Shown piece after piece: positions 16,835 to 25,871 of a stretch of DNA of 64,000 bases. The notes below the pieces were generated by a model, which searched no databases, was not told where the DNA came from, and worked only from the letters and a program-made list of their open reading frames with translations. How positions within the stretch are numbered: the stretch's first letter is position 1; the number at the start of each line of letters is the position of its first letter. The stretch lies in assembly GCA_020636955.1 (NCBI GenBank), contig JACJWY010000002.1, forward strand, positions 137,689 through 201,688, read 5' to 3'. Origin of the DNA: Thermoleophilales bacterium (lineage in GTDB: Bacteria > Actinomycetota > Thermoleophilia > Solirubrobacterales > 70-9). A program made the position numbers and the translations under genes.

Positions 16835-17182
16835 ATGGCCAACTGGAAGTTGACCGTCCGTCACGGACCCGACGTCAGCCGCCAGAGCTTCGATGATCTC
16901 GACCAAGCTCTGGGAGCGGCCCGCAAGGCAGCCGACGAAGTGATCGCGGAAGGCCCTCTCGATTCGGTCAGCGCGATCCGGGACTACGAACCGGCCCAGA
17001 TCGTGAACGCCCGGATCGAAATCAGTGGCAAGGGTTTCTTCTCACCCCCCACCGCCGGGATCGACATCCAGGGGGATCTTTCGGTGATTGCCTTCGCCGG
17101 GGGAGTGAAGCGCCAGACCCTGGAAGGCACGACAATCCCCCAGGCGATGAAATCCCTCAAGGACTTTCTCTCCAGCCGCTAG
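16835..17182 (+). CDS. Small conserved-looking protein, unknown function
   Basis: A 115-aa protein without signal peptide or TM helix. It has an alpha/beta pattern: NWKLTVRHGPDV, an Ala-rich helix QALGAARKAADEVIAE, IVNARIEISGKGFFSPPTAG and a C-terminal helix. The frame has normal codon use for this genome and a Gly-rich upstream region (GGAAGG 16 nt before the ATG). It follows citrate synthase by 39 nt in the same direction and may be cotranscribed. Its stop overlaps the convergent cyclase stop in CTAG (17179-17182). I do not recognise the family. Confidence 0.7.
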   Translation: MANWKLTVRHGPDVSRQSFDDLDQALGAARKAADEVIAEGPLDSVSAIRDYEPAQIVNARIEISGKGFFSPPTAGIDIQGDLSVIAFAGGVKRQTLEGTTIPQAMKSLKDFLSSR

Positions 17183-18918
17183 GCAGAAACTTTCAGACCC
17201 CAGACCTGGATTGGCTCATCCCGGCCCCGCACTTCCATTTCGCCCACCTCATCAAGGTCCGGAAGGGGACCAACACAGGCTGCGCGGGTCGACTCTGACA
17301 GGAAGAGCGAGTAGCCCGAGCCCTTGGTCATCCCCTCCAAGCGGGCCGCGGTGTTGGTGGTGTCGCCGATCGTCGTGTACTCCATCCGGCGCTCGGAACC
17401 GACCTGTCCCGACATCACCTCCCCAGTGTTGAGACCGATTCCGATCTTGAAACCATCGCCATAGCCGGCCTCCCGCATCCACTCGCAAAAGGCCGGCAGC
17501 TTCACCTCCAGCATCTCTCTCGAGGAAGCGATTGCCCGGTCGGCGTGATCTTCCTGGTCAATCGGCGCGCCGAAGACGGCCATGATCCCGTCCCCCATGT
17601 AGGACACGAGGGTGCCCCCGTGATCCATGATCGAGTCGGTCATTGCGCCCAGGTAACGGTTCAGCACCTCGACCACTTCGTCCGGCGGCCTGGTTTCGGA
17701 ATAGGTCGTGAAGCCCCGGATGTCGCTGAACAACATGGTCGCCTGAACCCGGGCCCCGCCGAGTTTCAGCTCCTCTTCACCATCGGCCAGGATCTGATCG
17801 ACCACGTTTTCCGGAACGAAACGGGAGAAGGTGTACCGGATCCGCTGACGCTCCATGTCTTCGAGCAGATAGTGGAGCCCGAGCGTGCCGACAATGCCGA
17901 CGAACAGAGCCAACAGCGGGTAGACGACCGGGACTATCCATCCTCCGTTGAAGGCGACCTGGGCGAGCACCAGAAAGAGGCCGGCTGCGCCCGCCGCGAC
18001 AAGTCCGGTGAGCAGAGGCTTGAATCTGTAACCCACCAGCGGGGTCACAGCAGCCATGAGGACGATCAGCGCCAGCTCCAGCCAGCCTGGCGCCGACTTG
18101 AGGGGGAAGCCTTCAAGGATGGTCGATATCGCGTTCGCCATCACTTCGGGACCAGGCATCAGACCGCCACCTGCCGCCGTCGCATGAACGTCCTGGAGGG
18201 TGGGAGCTGAAGGACCGACGACGACGACCTTGTCCCGGAACAGACCCGGATCGAAATTTCCGCGAACCACCCGGGAAAACGAGACGGCAGGGATCGTTCC
18301 GGCCGGCCCGGCAAAATCGATCCAGGCCTGACCCGACTGAAAGTCGTTGCCATCGACCCTGGTACCGGCCCGCTTCGCGGCTTCCACGGGAAAGCTGGTC
18401 ATACCCTGAACCTGGTCGGAGAATTTGCGAATCACACCGTCGTCTTCAGTGCCGACGACGGTGTTGCCGACGCTGGCCCCCAGCTGCCTGACGACGTCGT
18501 CGCCGCCAAAGACGTTGCCGCGGCCGTGTTCGTCCACTTCGGTCGTTGAGAGAACTACGTTGCCCGCCCGCATGACGGCCACAATCAATGCGTTGTCCTC
18601 GCGACGTTCAGTCTGCTCGGTGAACTGGACGTCATAGGCGATTACCTTGGCCCCGGCTGACTTCAGACGGTTGATCACGGTCGCATGAAGTGAACGGGGG
18701 AAGGGCCACTGTTCACCCAGGTTGCTGAAGGTGTTGTCGTCGACCAACACAAGGGCCAGGCCGGGTTCCGAGTCGGGGCTGACCTCACCCCTGATGGTGA
18801 AGCGCTGATCGACCGAATCGGATTCGAGGCCCCCGAGCAATCCAACGGCCCAGGCTCCGATGCCGATCAGTGCCGCGATGGTGGCGACGGTCGCAAAGTA
18901 GATCCGCCGACGCCTCAT
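17179..18918 (-). CDS. CHASE2-domain class III nucleotide cyclase
   Basis: A 579-aa membrane sensor cyclase. An N-terminal TM helix (about 5-28) is followed by an extracytoplasmic CHASE2 domain (about 35-285; RFTIRGEVSPDSEPGLALVL, VIAYDVQF, DKVVVVGPSA). Then come three TM helices and a catalytic domain (about 385-575). Metal-binding Asp399 (LFSDIRGFT) and Asp443 (YMGDGIMAVFGAP) are present, as are the transition-state Asn and Arg in TTNTAARLEG. The usual substrate-selecting Lys four residues before Asp443 is Ser439, so cAMP versus cGMP is uncertain. ATG 18918 overlaps the stop of the MFS fusion gene (ATGA). It is third in an operon whose first two products carry cNMP-binding domains. Confidence 0.9.
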   Translation of the reverse strand: MRRRRIYFATVATIAALIGIGAWAVGLLGGLESDSVDQRFTIRGEVSPDSEPGLALVLVDDNTFSNLGEQWPFPRSLHATVINRLKSAGAKVIAYDVQFTEQTERREDNALIVAVMRAGNVVLSTTEVDEHGRGNVFGGDDVVRQLGASVGNTVVGTEDDGVIRKFSDQVQGMTSFPVEAAKRAGTRVDGNDFQSGQAWIDFAGPAGTIPAVSFSRVVRGNFDPGLFRDKVVVVGPSAPTLQDVHATAAGGGLMPGPEVMANAISTILEGFPLKSAPGWLELALIVLMAAVTPLVGYRFKPLLTGLVAAGAAGLFLVLAQVAFNGGWIVPVVYPLLALFVGIVGTLGLHYLLEDMERQRIRYTFSRFVPENVVDQILADGEEELKLGGARVQATMLFSDIRGFTTYSETRPPDEVVEVLNRYLGAMTDSIMDHGGTLVSYMGDGIMAVFGAPIDQEDHADRAIASSREMLEVKLPAFCEWMREAGYGDGFKIGIGLNTGEVMSGQVGSERRMEYTTIGDTTNTAARLEGMTKGSGYSLFLSESTRAACVGPLPDLDEVGEMEVRGRDEPIQVWGLKVSA

Positions 18919-21900
18919 TCCTCTGCCTCGGTGGAATCTCCTGCCTTCTCCAGGGCTTGCCTCGCAGCTTCGCGGCCGATTTCCCGGGCCCGGTCCAGTT
19001 GATGGAATTCGAGCATGCCTACCTCGCCGGTATTGGGGGCGATGAGCAGCGACGGGGTCCTGCGTCTGTTCCCCGAATCACTCCGGACCAGGAAAGCGCG
19101 GCTGAAGACCTCAAGGATTCCCGGTACTTCCTGTCCATCCCGGCCGGCTTGCTCAGAATCACCGAACCTGGAATCCACCGCGATGATCGCGCCCTCGTTC
19201 TGCTCTGCCATGTCCGTTACCGGCAGGCCGCCTGTGAGGGAACCATCGGTGAGCAGTTGTCCGTTCCTGACGGCTATCGGGGCCACTACCGGGGGGCTGA
19301 AGGAAGCCGAAACAGCATCTGCCAGGGATCCATCCCGAAACAGCACCAGCTCGCCGGATCGCAGGTCGGTGGCTCCACAGAAATAGCTGCGGGGGAGGTC
19401 GTCGATCATTGCCTGACCAAAGGTTCTTGCCAGCATTGCCTCCAGGCGCCGGCCGCGAATCAGCGACTGGCGCGGGAAGGTGTAATCGCCGAGCGGGTTG
19501 CGCCTCATCCATTCGTCGAAGCAGCGGTCCGCGATCTCGTCCGGGCCCATCTCCATGGCGAGCATTCCCCCGATCACGGCGCCCATCCCCACTCCTCCTA
19601 CCCGGTCAATTTCGATCCCGCAGGCAAGCAGCTCTTCGATCACACCGATCTGGCTGAAGGCGCGGGCACCCCCTCCCGAAAGCACAATGCCGGTTGCGCT
19701 TCCTGACAGCCGGCGGGCGAGGCGAGCGATGTCCGATCCAGCCTCCGGGTCCCTCACCACATACATGCGAGCCGGCGCAAGGGTCGTGGTGAACCGGCGA
19801 TCGGTCTGCGTTTCTCCCGATTTGATCAGCGTGACGAGGTCAGATCCCCGGAGCTGGGCCAGGTCCATCCCGGAAAGGTCGGCGCCACCGCCGCTGATCG
19901 CGAGGATTCGGTCCGCCTGCTGGAGACAGAATCGACGCCAGTCGCCGTCGGCCGAATCGGTGACGAGAACCTGAAAGTCGGAATCGGCGGCAGCCGTGTC
20001 AAGGAGTGGCCCGAAGGTGGCGACGGGTGAGGCAGCCGAATAGTTTCCGCCCGCGACCGCGTGATCGAGAAGCCTCACTGCGCCGTGATCCGAAAGTGCC
20101 GATTCGAGACTCCGGGCGAATTCAGCAATCTGGGCGCCCTGATCCAGGGGAACGATCGCGATCACCCCGGGTAGCGGCTCGAGTTCGTCCCCGCCACTTG
20201 TGTTCTCCCGCAGCTGACCAGCGATCGAGCGGGTCAAAGCCAGGGAAACCTCGGGACGGTCCCGGAGCAACCCTTCGAAGTCTTTACGGTCGATCGTGAC
20301 GAGTTCGGTGTCACGGAGAGCCCTGACCGATGCCGATCTTGTTCCCCCGGTCAGCAACGCGAGTTCGCCAAGCACAGCTCCGCGTCCCAGGGTGCGGATC
20401 CTCGACTGTTCGGGGGCTCCGAGAACTTCCAGTTTACCCGCCCGCACGATGAAGCACCGGTCGCCTTCGTCGCCCTCCCTGAACAGCCATTCTCCCGCTC
20501 CGAGCTCACTCGAGGATGCGTTGGCGGCAATCAATTCTCGCGTCCCTTCGGACAGGCCGGCGAACATTGTTGCTGCGCCGAGGAAGTCGGCCACCGTTTC
20601 GGGACGGGAATGGTCGGGGGGTTCCAGCTCGGGCAGAAGGCTCGTTGCGATCGGCGCAGGCGGGCGGAACGGCACCGGCGGCTCATTGTCGGCGAGCAGC
20701 GCCTTGACGGAATCTCCGAGCGAGGGACTCCTGGCGAGCTCGGCCCGGTCGCGGGCGGCACTAACCGCCAGACATCCGAGACCGGCCAGCCAGAGACAAA
20801 CCGCGGAAAACGTCCAGGCGTGATCAAAGGCGGCTTCGACACCGGCCGGGTCGGTCGGATCGGGATTGCCGATCAAGGCGATCACTGCCGCGACTCCGAA
20901 AGCGGCCCCGACCTGGCGGGCAACCGAGTTGAGTCCGCTGGCCGTTCCGAACGATTCGCCGGGGGCCGATGCCACTGCCGCCCCGCTCAAGTTCGGGAAA
21001 AGGGCGCCGGCCCCGATCCCGAGCAGGATCATTCCCGGCAACCAGACCCCGAGGAAGTCGGGTTCAAGACCGACTCGCTGAACGAACCAGAACACCGCCA
21101 GACCCCAAATCAGACCGCCCGCCACCAGCACGGGCCGGTGACCGAAGCGCTGGGCCATGCGACTGGTCGGGCCAGCCACGGCCGCCGCCACAAAAGGACC
21201 CGGGGTGATCGCCAGACCAGCCTGAAGCACCGAGTAGTCCCAAACACCGACCAGAAAGAGCACGTTGACCAGGGTGTAGCCGTAAAACCCCGCCCCGGCC
21301 ACCACGGTCATCGCGTTGGTCACCGAGAAGGTCCTATCACGGAACAACCCCAGATCGAAAATCGGCGAGCGATGCCTCAGGCAGCGCCGCACGAACCAGA
21401 AACCAAGCAGCAGGGCCACGACAAAGCACCCGACCACGGCCACGCTGGTCCAGCCCCACTCTTCACCTTGAACCACCGCCAGAACCAGAGCGGCCACCGC
21501 GATCGCGAACAGCAGGGCGCCGGGTATGTCAGGCACCCGCCTCAGTCCCGGTTCGCGACTTTCAACCAGCTGACGGCGCGCCAGGATGTAAGCGATCACC
21601 CCGATCGGCAGGTTGACGAGGAAAACGAGCCGCCAGCTGTCCAGGCTGACCAGCAACCCGCCGAGCGACGGACCCAGACCGGCAGCCAGGGCTCCAACCG
21701 CCGAGATCAGCGCCACCGCGTGGGCCCGTTTTTCCTCCGGGTAGGCATTCAGCACGAGACCGAGCGATGAGGGCACCAGCAGCGCCGCCCCGAGCGCCTG
21801 CACCACCCGGAACGCAACCAGAGCTCCGACCGAAGGCGCAACCGAGCAAAGCACCGAAGCCAAGGTGAAGATGGCGATGCCCTGAAGGAAGACGCGACGA

Positions 21901-22151
21901 CGGCCCAGTAGGTCGGCGAGTTTGCCGGCCACCACAAGGAATGCGGCGAAGACGATGTTGTAGGCATTCAGAACCCAGGAAAGCGAGGACATCTCGACCG
22001 TCGGGAACGACATGGCGATGTCGGGAAAGGCGATGTTGACGATCGTTGCGTCCACGAAAGCCATGAGCACCCCGAGCGAGGCGATCAGGAGCACCGTCAC
22101 CGGAGCCGGGCGGCCTCTCAGTTCGGTCCGATCCGGAGTTGCCATGCCCAC
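18915..22151 (-). CDS. MFS transporter fused to cNMP-binding and patatin-like domains
   Basis: A 1078-aa fusion. Residues 1 to about 470 form a 14-TM DHA2-type MFS transporter (FVDATIVNIAFPDI; GKLADLLGRRRVFLQG). A CNMP-binding domain covers about 530-655, with phosphate-binding cassette GELALLTGGTRSASV (Glu596, Arg605). A patatin domain covers about 815-1040, with oxyanion loop SGGGARAF and Asp969 in LLTDGSL. The nucleophile position reads GVGMGA, so Ser is replaced by Gly855 (codon 19587-19589), and hydrolysis is unlikely. From memory, mycobacterial Rv3239c and Rv3728 have a similar layout. GTG 22151 directly follows the upstream stop; ATG 22145 is an equal alternative. Confidence 0.92.
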   Translation of the reverse strand: MGMATPDRTELRGRPAPVTVLLIASLGVLMAFVDATIVNIAFPDIAMSFPTVEMSSLSWVLNAYNIVFAAFLVVAGKLADLLGRRRVFLQGIAIFTLASVLCSVAPSVGALVAFRVVQALGAALLVPSSLGLVLNAYPEEKRAHAVALISAVGALAAGLGPSLGGLLVSLDSWRLVFLVNLPIGVIAYILARRQLVESREPGLRRVPDIPGALLFAIAVAALVLAVVQGEEWGWTSVAVVGCFVVALLLGFWFVRRCLRHRSPIFDLGLFRDRTFSVTNAMTVVAGAGFYGYTLVNVLFLVGVWDYSVLQAGLAITPGPFVAAAVAGPTSRMAQRFGHRPVLVAGGLIWGLAVFWFVQRVGLEPDFLGVWLPGMILLGIGAGALFPNLSGAAVASAPGESFGTASGLNSVARQVGAAFGVAAVIALIGNPDPTDPAGVEAAFDHAWTFSAVCLWLAGLGCLAVSAARDRAELARSPSLGDSVKALLADNEPPVPFRPPAPIATSLLPELEPPDHSRPETVADFLGAATMFAGLSEGTRELIAANASSSELGAGEWLFREGDEGDRCFIVRAGKLEVLGAPEQSRIRTLGRGAVLGELALLTGGTRSASVRALRDTELVTIDRKDFEGLLRDRPEVSLALTRSIAGQLRENTSGGDELEPLPGVIAIVPLDQGAQIAEFARSLESALSDHGAVRLLDHAVAGGNYSAASPVATFGPLLDTAAADSDFQVLVTDSADGDWRRFCLQQADRILAISGGGADLSGMDLAQLRGSDLVTLIKSGETQTDRRFTTTLAPARMYVVRDPEAGSDIARLARRLSGSATGIVLSGGGARAFSQIGVIEELLACGIEIDRVGGVGMGAVIGGMLAMEMGPDEIADRCFDEWMRRNPLGDYTFPRQSLIRGRRLEAMLARTFGQAMIDDLPRSYFCGATDLRSGELVLFRDGSLADAVSASFSPPVVAPIAVRNGQLLTDGSLTGGLPVTDMAEQNEGAIIAVDSRFGDSEQAGRDGQEVPGILEVFSRAFLVRSDSGNRRRTPSLLIAPNTGEVGMLEFHQLDRAREIGREAARQALEKAGDSTEAEE

Positions 22152-23861
22152 CTAGCCGCCAGCCACCCTTGCGACGGATTCGAGCTCGGCTCTGACCGCC
22201 TGGCGTCCTGCCTCCCGGACCGACTCCAGCTGGCCCCATTCGAGCATGCCGCACCCTTCCACTTCCGGCTGAATGAGCAGGTCAGCGTGCTTTCGTGCCT
22301 CGACCACGGTGTCGATGCTGCCGACCGTCAGCGTCCGCATGATCGTCTCGGGAAGGCGAGGCAATTCGTATTCGCGACCGGTTAGAAAGCGACGTGCGGT
22401 TTGCTCCAATCCGGCAAGGCGGGGTCTCGGCGCTCTCAGGGTGCCCCCCATCTTGCCGGTCACATCGATCGCGATAATCGGCCCTTCGGCGTCCGCAGCC
22501 ATGGTCGAAACAGGCAGATTGTCCAGCACGCCACCATCTACCAGGAGGCGCCCGTCGACTGTCTTGACCGGTGGAAAGATCCCGGGAATGGAGAGACTTG
22601 CCCTCACCGCCTCGAACAGCGGACCGTAGCGATGAATCACTTTCTGACGGGAGATCAGATCGCAGCTCAGCGAGAAGTACCTGATCGCGAGTTCCTCGAT
22701 CCGGGTCTCCCCCAGCAATCCGCGGAGCAGCTTCTCGGCACGCCGGCCCCGGATCAGTGAGAAAAGGGGCAGGGTGTAGTCGCGGGTCGGGTTTTCCTTG
22801 ACAAATCCTTCATCAAATTCTTTCGAGAGCTCTTCCGGTGTCTTGCCCAGGGCGATTCCCGCGGCAACCACCGAGCCCATGCTAACCCCGGCGATCCGGT
22901 CGATGGTCAGGCCCGAGTGGATCAGTTCCTCCATCGCTCCGAGGTGAGCGAAGGCGCGGGCGCCGCCCCCGGAGAGCACGACCCCGACCGCCTTGCCGCT
23001 CAGCCGCCGGGCCAGCGAGCCGGCCGCCGCACCGAGGCGGTCACTTCCCGCCACGGTGGTGTTGCGGGGTGCGCTACGAGCGAGTTCGCTGTCAGCGAGA
23101 CCCGTGGAAACGAGTTCCGAGTCCCGCAGGATGTCGTTCCGTGCCAGCCAGGCCGGGGCCGGCCGTCCCGACGTCAGAGCAACCACAAGGTCGGTTTCCC
23201 TTGCACAGAAGTCGTTCCACTCGCTCTCAGAGTCACTTCCGTCGCCAACCAGCAGAACGCGGTCGGTCGACCGTTCGGCCCGGTCGAGGCTCTGGTTCCA
23301 CTGCGCCCGGCTCCCGGCCTGGTCTTTGGTCAGCATCGCAACGCTTCCGTGTCTGGCCAGTTCTCCGCCGAGCATTTCCGCGAATTCAGTTGGAGCGGCC
23401 GGATCGACCCGAAGCACCGATACCACCCTCGGCGGTACAGCTTCGTGAGATGGAGCTCGACTGGCTGCCAGCTGTGCCCCCAGAGCACCGGTCAGGCCGA
23501 CCGCGAATGCCGGTTCGTCGCGAAGCAGGCTCTCGAAATGGTCCCGGCCAAGCTCGATCAGTTCGCTGTCCCGGACCGCGCGCACCGACGCGGTGCGGGT
23601 GCCACCCGTGAGCAGAGCCAACTCACCGAGGGTCTGCCCGCGTTTCAGGATCCTGATCCGGGCTTCTGAATGGTCGTCGGCGAGCACCTCGAGGCGCCCG
23701 GACCTAATGACAAACAGGCTGTCGGCCGGATCTCCGGCCCGGAACAACCATTCACCGCTGGTCAAGTGAACATGTTCCGATTCTGTCGCGAGTTGTTCCA
23801 GGAGGTTGCCCGGCAGTTCAGCCAGGGTCCGAACTGAGCTGAGCAGCTTCGCATCACCCAT
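22152..23861 (-). CDS. cNMP-binding patatin-like phospholipase (NTE-like)
   Basis: A 569-aa soluble protein with an N-terminal cNMP-binding domain (about 15-130; GELALLTGGTRTASV with Glu80 and Arg89) and a C-terminal patatin domain (about 285-510). The catalytic dyad is intact: Ser327 in IAGVSMGSVVAAG and Asp442 in LLVDGGVLDNLPV; the oxyanion loop is SGGGARAF. NTE-like enzymes deacylate phospholipids or lysophospholipids. ATG 23861 is preferred to TTG 23906 because GGAGG lies 4 nt upstream. It is the first gene of the operon, and the MFS fusion follows with no gap. The cNMP and patatin halves of the two proteins are clearly paralogous. Confidence 0.9.
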   Translation of the reverse strand: MGDAKLLSSVRTLAELPGNLLEQLATESEHVHLTSGEWLFRAGDPADSLFVIRSGRLEVLADDHSEARIRILKRGQTLGELALLTGGTRTASVRAVRDSELIELGRDHFESLLRDEPAFAVGLTGALGAQLAASRAPSHEAVPPRVVSVLRVDPAAPTEFAEMLGGELARHGSVAMLTKDQAGSRAQWNQSLDRAERSTDRVLLVGDGSDSESEWNDFCARETDLVVALTSGRPAPAWLARNDILRDSELVSTGLADSELARSAPRNTTVAGSDRLGAAAGSLARRLSGKAVGVVLSGGGARAFAHLGAMEELIHSGLTIDRIAGVSMGSVVAAGIALGKTPEELSKEFDEGFVKENPTRDYTLPLFSLIRGRRAEKLLRGLLGETRIEELAIRYFSLSCDLISRQKVIHRYGPLFEAVRASLSIPGIFPPVKTVDGRLLVDGGVLDNLPVSTMAADAEGPIIAIDVTGKMGGTLRAPRPRLAGLEQTARRFLTGREYELPRLPETIMRTLTVGSIDTVVEARKHADLLIQPEVEGCGMLEWGQLESVREAGRQAVRAELESVARVAGG

Positions 23862-24068
23862 GGGGCCTCCGCGTTGGACGCCGGTCTCCAGCCTTGTCCC
23901 AGGCAACGCTGCTTCCTGCGCGACTTTCTGCGTCCGTCTCCCCCACGTTCAGACCTCTTGTCCTCCCCATCGGAGGAGGCTATAACGGAAGGCCGGACCG
24001 TTCGACCCGTCCCCAGACCGGTCGACCGTACACTGGACGGCGAAATCCCTCAAAATGTCCTTCAACCC

Positions 24069-24404
24069 ATGAGCGACGAAACGACAGACCAGACAACAAC
24101 GGGGCAGAAAATTCCGAAGGGGTCGTACGCGGCAGGCCGTCGGGTCACCCTTCCCGACGGTGCGGAACAGCCGATCATCGTCTTCGTAAACGGGGTCGCC
24201 CAGACCGAAGGCAAGGACTACGTGCTTCGCGCGAACGAGATTCTCTTCACCCGCGAGATCATCAAGGAAACGAAATCCGGGAAAAAGAAGCTGGTCATGC
24301 TGCTTGGCGTGGTCGGCTTCTACAACAAGGACGAAACGATCGACGTTCAGTTCGCAAAGGACGGCAAGACCGAACTCGCCGGCGACCTCCCGGTCTTCGA
24401 GTAG
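24069..24404 (+). CDS. Conserved-looking protein, unknown function
   Basis: A 111-aa acidic protein starting at ATG 24069. It begins with a Thr-rich tail (SDETTDQTTTGQ), then beta-rich sequence (RRVTLPDGAEQPIIVFVNGV, EGKDYVLRANEILFTREI), and ends with KKLVMLLGVVGFYNKDETID. No signal peptide is present. The NGV..EGKDY pattern resembles short beta modules with a two-strand turn, but I cannot name a family. It is divergent from the patatin operon and its 3' end faces the secreted protein gene at 24445. A TACACT at 24027-24032 could be its -10 box, giving a leader of about 30 nt. Confidence 0.65.
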   Translation: MSDETTDQTTTGQKIPKGSYAAGRRVTLPDGAEQPIIVFVNGVAQTEGKDYVLRANEILFTREIIKETKSGKKKLVMLLGVVGFYNKDETIDVQFAKDGKTELAGDLPVFE

Positions 24405-24444
24405 TCGCGCTTCACCCACGGGATCGACCCGGGTCCCTTGGGGT

Positions 24445-25833
24445 TCAGAATCCACGATAGGAATCTTTCGTAATAGCGAACCCGTGTCCGGCCCGATTGG
24501 CGCACCTGACGCTGGACTCCGTTGCCTTGCAGGTGACCCCGATCTTCTTGTAGCGCCAACGCTGTCCGACCTTCAGATTCACGGTGAACTTTGGCGCTCT
24601 GGCCGGAGCCTGCCATGAGTACTCACTGAGTTTCGCCCTGCGGGCACGGCCGTGGCCGGCCAGGAAGACGAAGCCGGGGTCCCCCTCGGGTGAAGGCCGG
24701 GTCGGCCGGGGGATCACCCGTGCCATGCACAGCACCTGACTCGCTGGCTCACTCCGCAGGTGGCCGGCAACGCCGCAGGTGACTTTTCCATCGAGTGCCT
24801 TCCAGAGCAGGGCGTGCGACGTTCCTGCTTCGGCGGGCTTCCTGAAGATAGCTTCCTGTCCCGCGTCCAGCGTGATCGTCCTGTCTCCGGTCGCCTGCAC
24901 CTGCCCTGCGACCGCTTTCACAAAGGTCGACCGACAGCGATTTTCCACAAACCATTTCGACCCGCTCCCGCCGGATGTCTTGACGTAGAAGCCGCGAACC
25001 TGGAAGCCATCACCTGATTCGCCCCACAATCTGGCCCGCCATGACAACTGGGCTGCGTCCTTGGCGGCGCATGCGCGTCCCCGCGGCTGGGTCAATGTGA
25101 GGGTCACCGCTCCATAGTCGGGGTCGTTCGGGTTCACAACCTGGCCAACTCGAAACGAGGTGTGCCAGAACGAACCGCTCCGAGTCTCCGTACCGGCGCC
25201 GGTTGCCGCGGTGATTTTCACCCCGCCCCGGCTGGCATCGACCACCGTTCCGACCGGCGCCCGGACCAGATCGTATGCAGGAGGGGAGTAGCTCTTACCC
25301 GGTGCCTTGGCGAAGACACTGCCCCACGGGTAAAGGATCAGGTTCTTCCCAAGGGCAGGTTCGGGGACACGACCGGCTGCCGAAATCTGCTCGGTCGGGC
25401 TGAGCACGGTGACCTTCCGTCCCTGGATTCGAAAACCTTTACCGGTCGATATCACCACGCATTCGACTCCATGGGTGAGCAACTCGCACCGGAAGCGACC
25501 CACGATCTTCCAGGTGCCAATGGCGTTACCCGGCCCCCCGATCCCCATCGGCGTTCGAGCCCTCCCCTTTCGGCTCACCTTCCCTTGAACGGTCAGTTTC
25601 ACGTGCTGCCAGGGTTTGCGGTAGTTCATGCAGTCCACCCAGGCGCTTTTCCCTTCGCCTTTGTCGACCATCACGCAGACGCTGAGGGGCGTGTCGTCAA
25701 GAAACAGGATTGATCCGGCTAACGCGGAAGAGGAATACACCTCCCCCGCCCGGCCCATGCCAGTGAAAACGACAAGAGTCAAGACCAGTGCAAGGGCCAC
25801 GATGGCTGACCGGTGGTTTTGACTGCTTTTCAT
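24445..25833 (-). CDS. Secreted protein with FecR-like domain
   Basis: A 462-aa protein with a signal peptide (SAIVALALVLTLVVFTGMGRA). The first part has Cys-containing beta sequence. A domain at about 190-330 reads APVGTVVDASRGGVKITAAT, then SFWHTSFRVGQ, RARLWGESGDGFQVRGFY, ENRCRSTFVKAVAGQVQ and RTITLDAGQEAIFRKP. The same order of motifs occurs at the C-terminus of the RCC1-repeat protein upstream. It resembles FecR-type domains, in which short repeats form a beta structure. A Cys-rich C-terminal part follows. GGGGAG precedes ATG 25833. It lies 38 nt after the RCC1 gene, probably in one operon headed by the sigma factor region. Confidence 0.75.
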   Translation of the reverse strand: MKSSQNHRSAIVALALVLTLVVFTGMGRAGEVYSSSALAGSILFLDDTPLSVCVMVDKGEGKSAWVDCMNYRKPWQHVKLTVQGKVSRKGRARTPMGIGGPGNAIGTWKIVGRFRCELLTHGVECVVISTGKGFRIQGRKVTVLSPTEQISAAGRVPEPALGKNLILYPWGSVFAKAPGKSYSPPAYDLVRAPVGTVVDASRGGVKITAATGAGTETRSGSFWHTSFRVGQVVNPNDPDYGAVTLTLTQPRGRACAAKDAAQLSWRARLWGESGDGFQVRGFYVKTSGGSGSKWFVENRCRSTFVKAVAGQVQATGDRTITLDAGQEAIFRKPAEAGTSHALLWKALDGKVTCGVAGHLRSEPASQVLCMARVIPRPTRPSPEGDPGFVFLAGHGRARRAKLSEYSWQAPARAPKFTVNLKVGQRWRYKKIGVTCKATESSVRCANRAGHGFAITKDSYRGF

Positions 25834-25871
25834 CCTTTGTCTCCCCTTCCAGCTCTCTGATGGTTCATCCG

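Noticed and set aside
20610..21770. 386-codon plus-strand ORF
   Set aside because: It is antisense to the MFS fusion, rich in His/Gln/Arg, with no domain.
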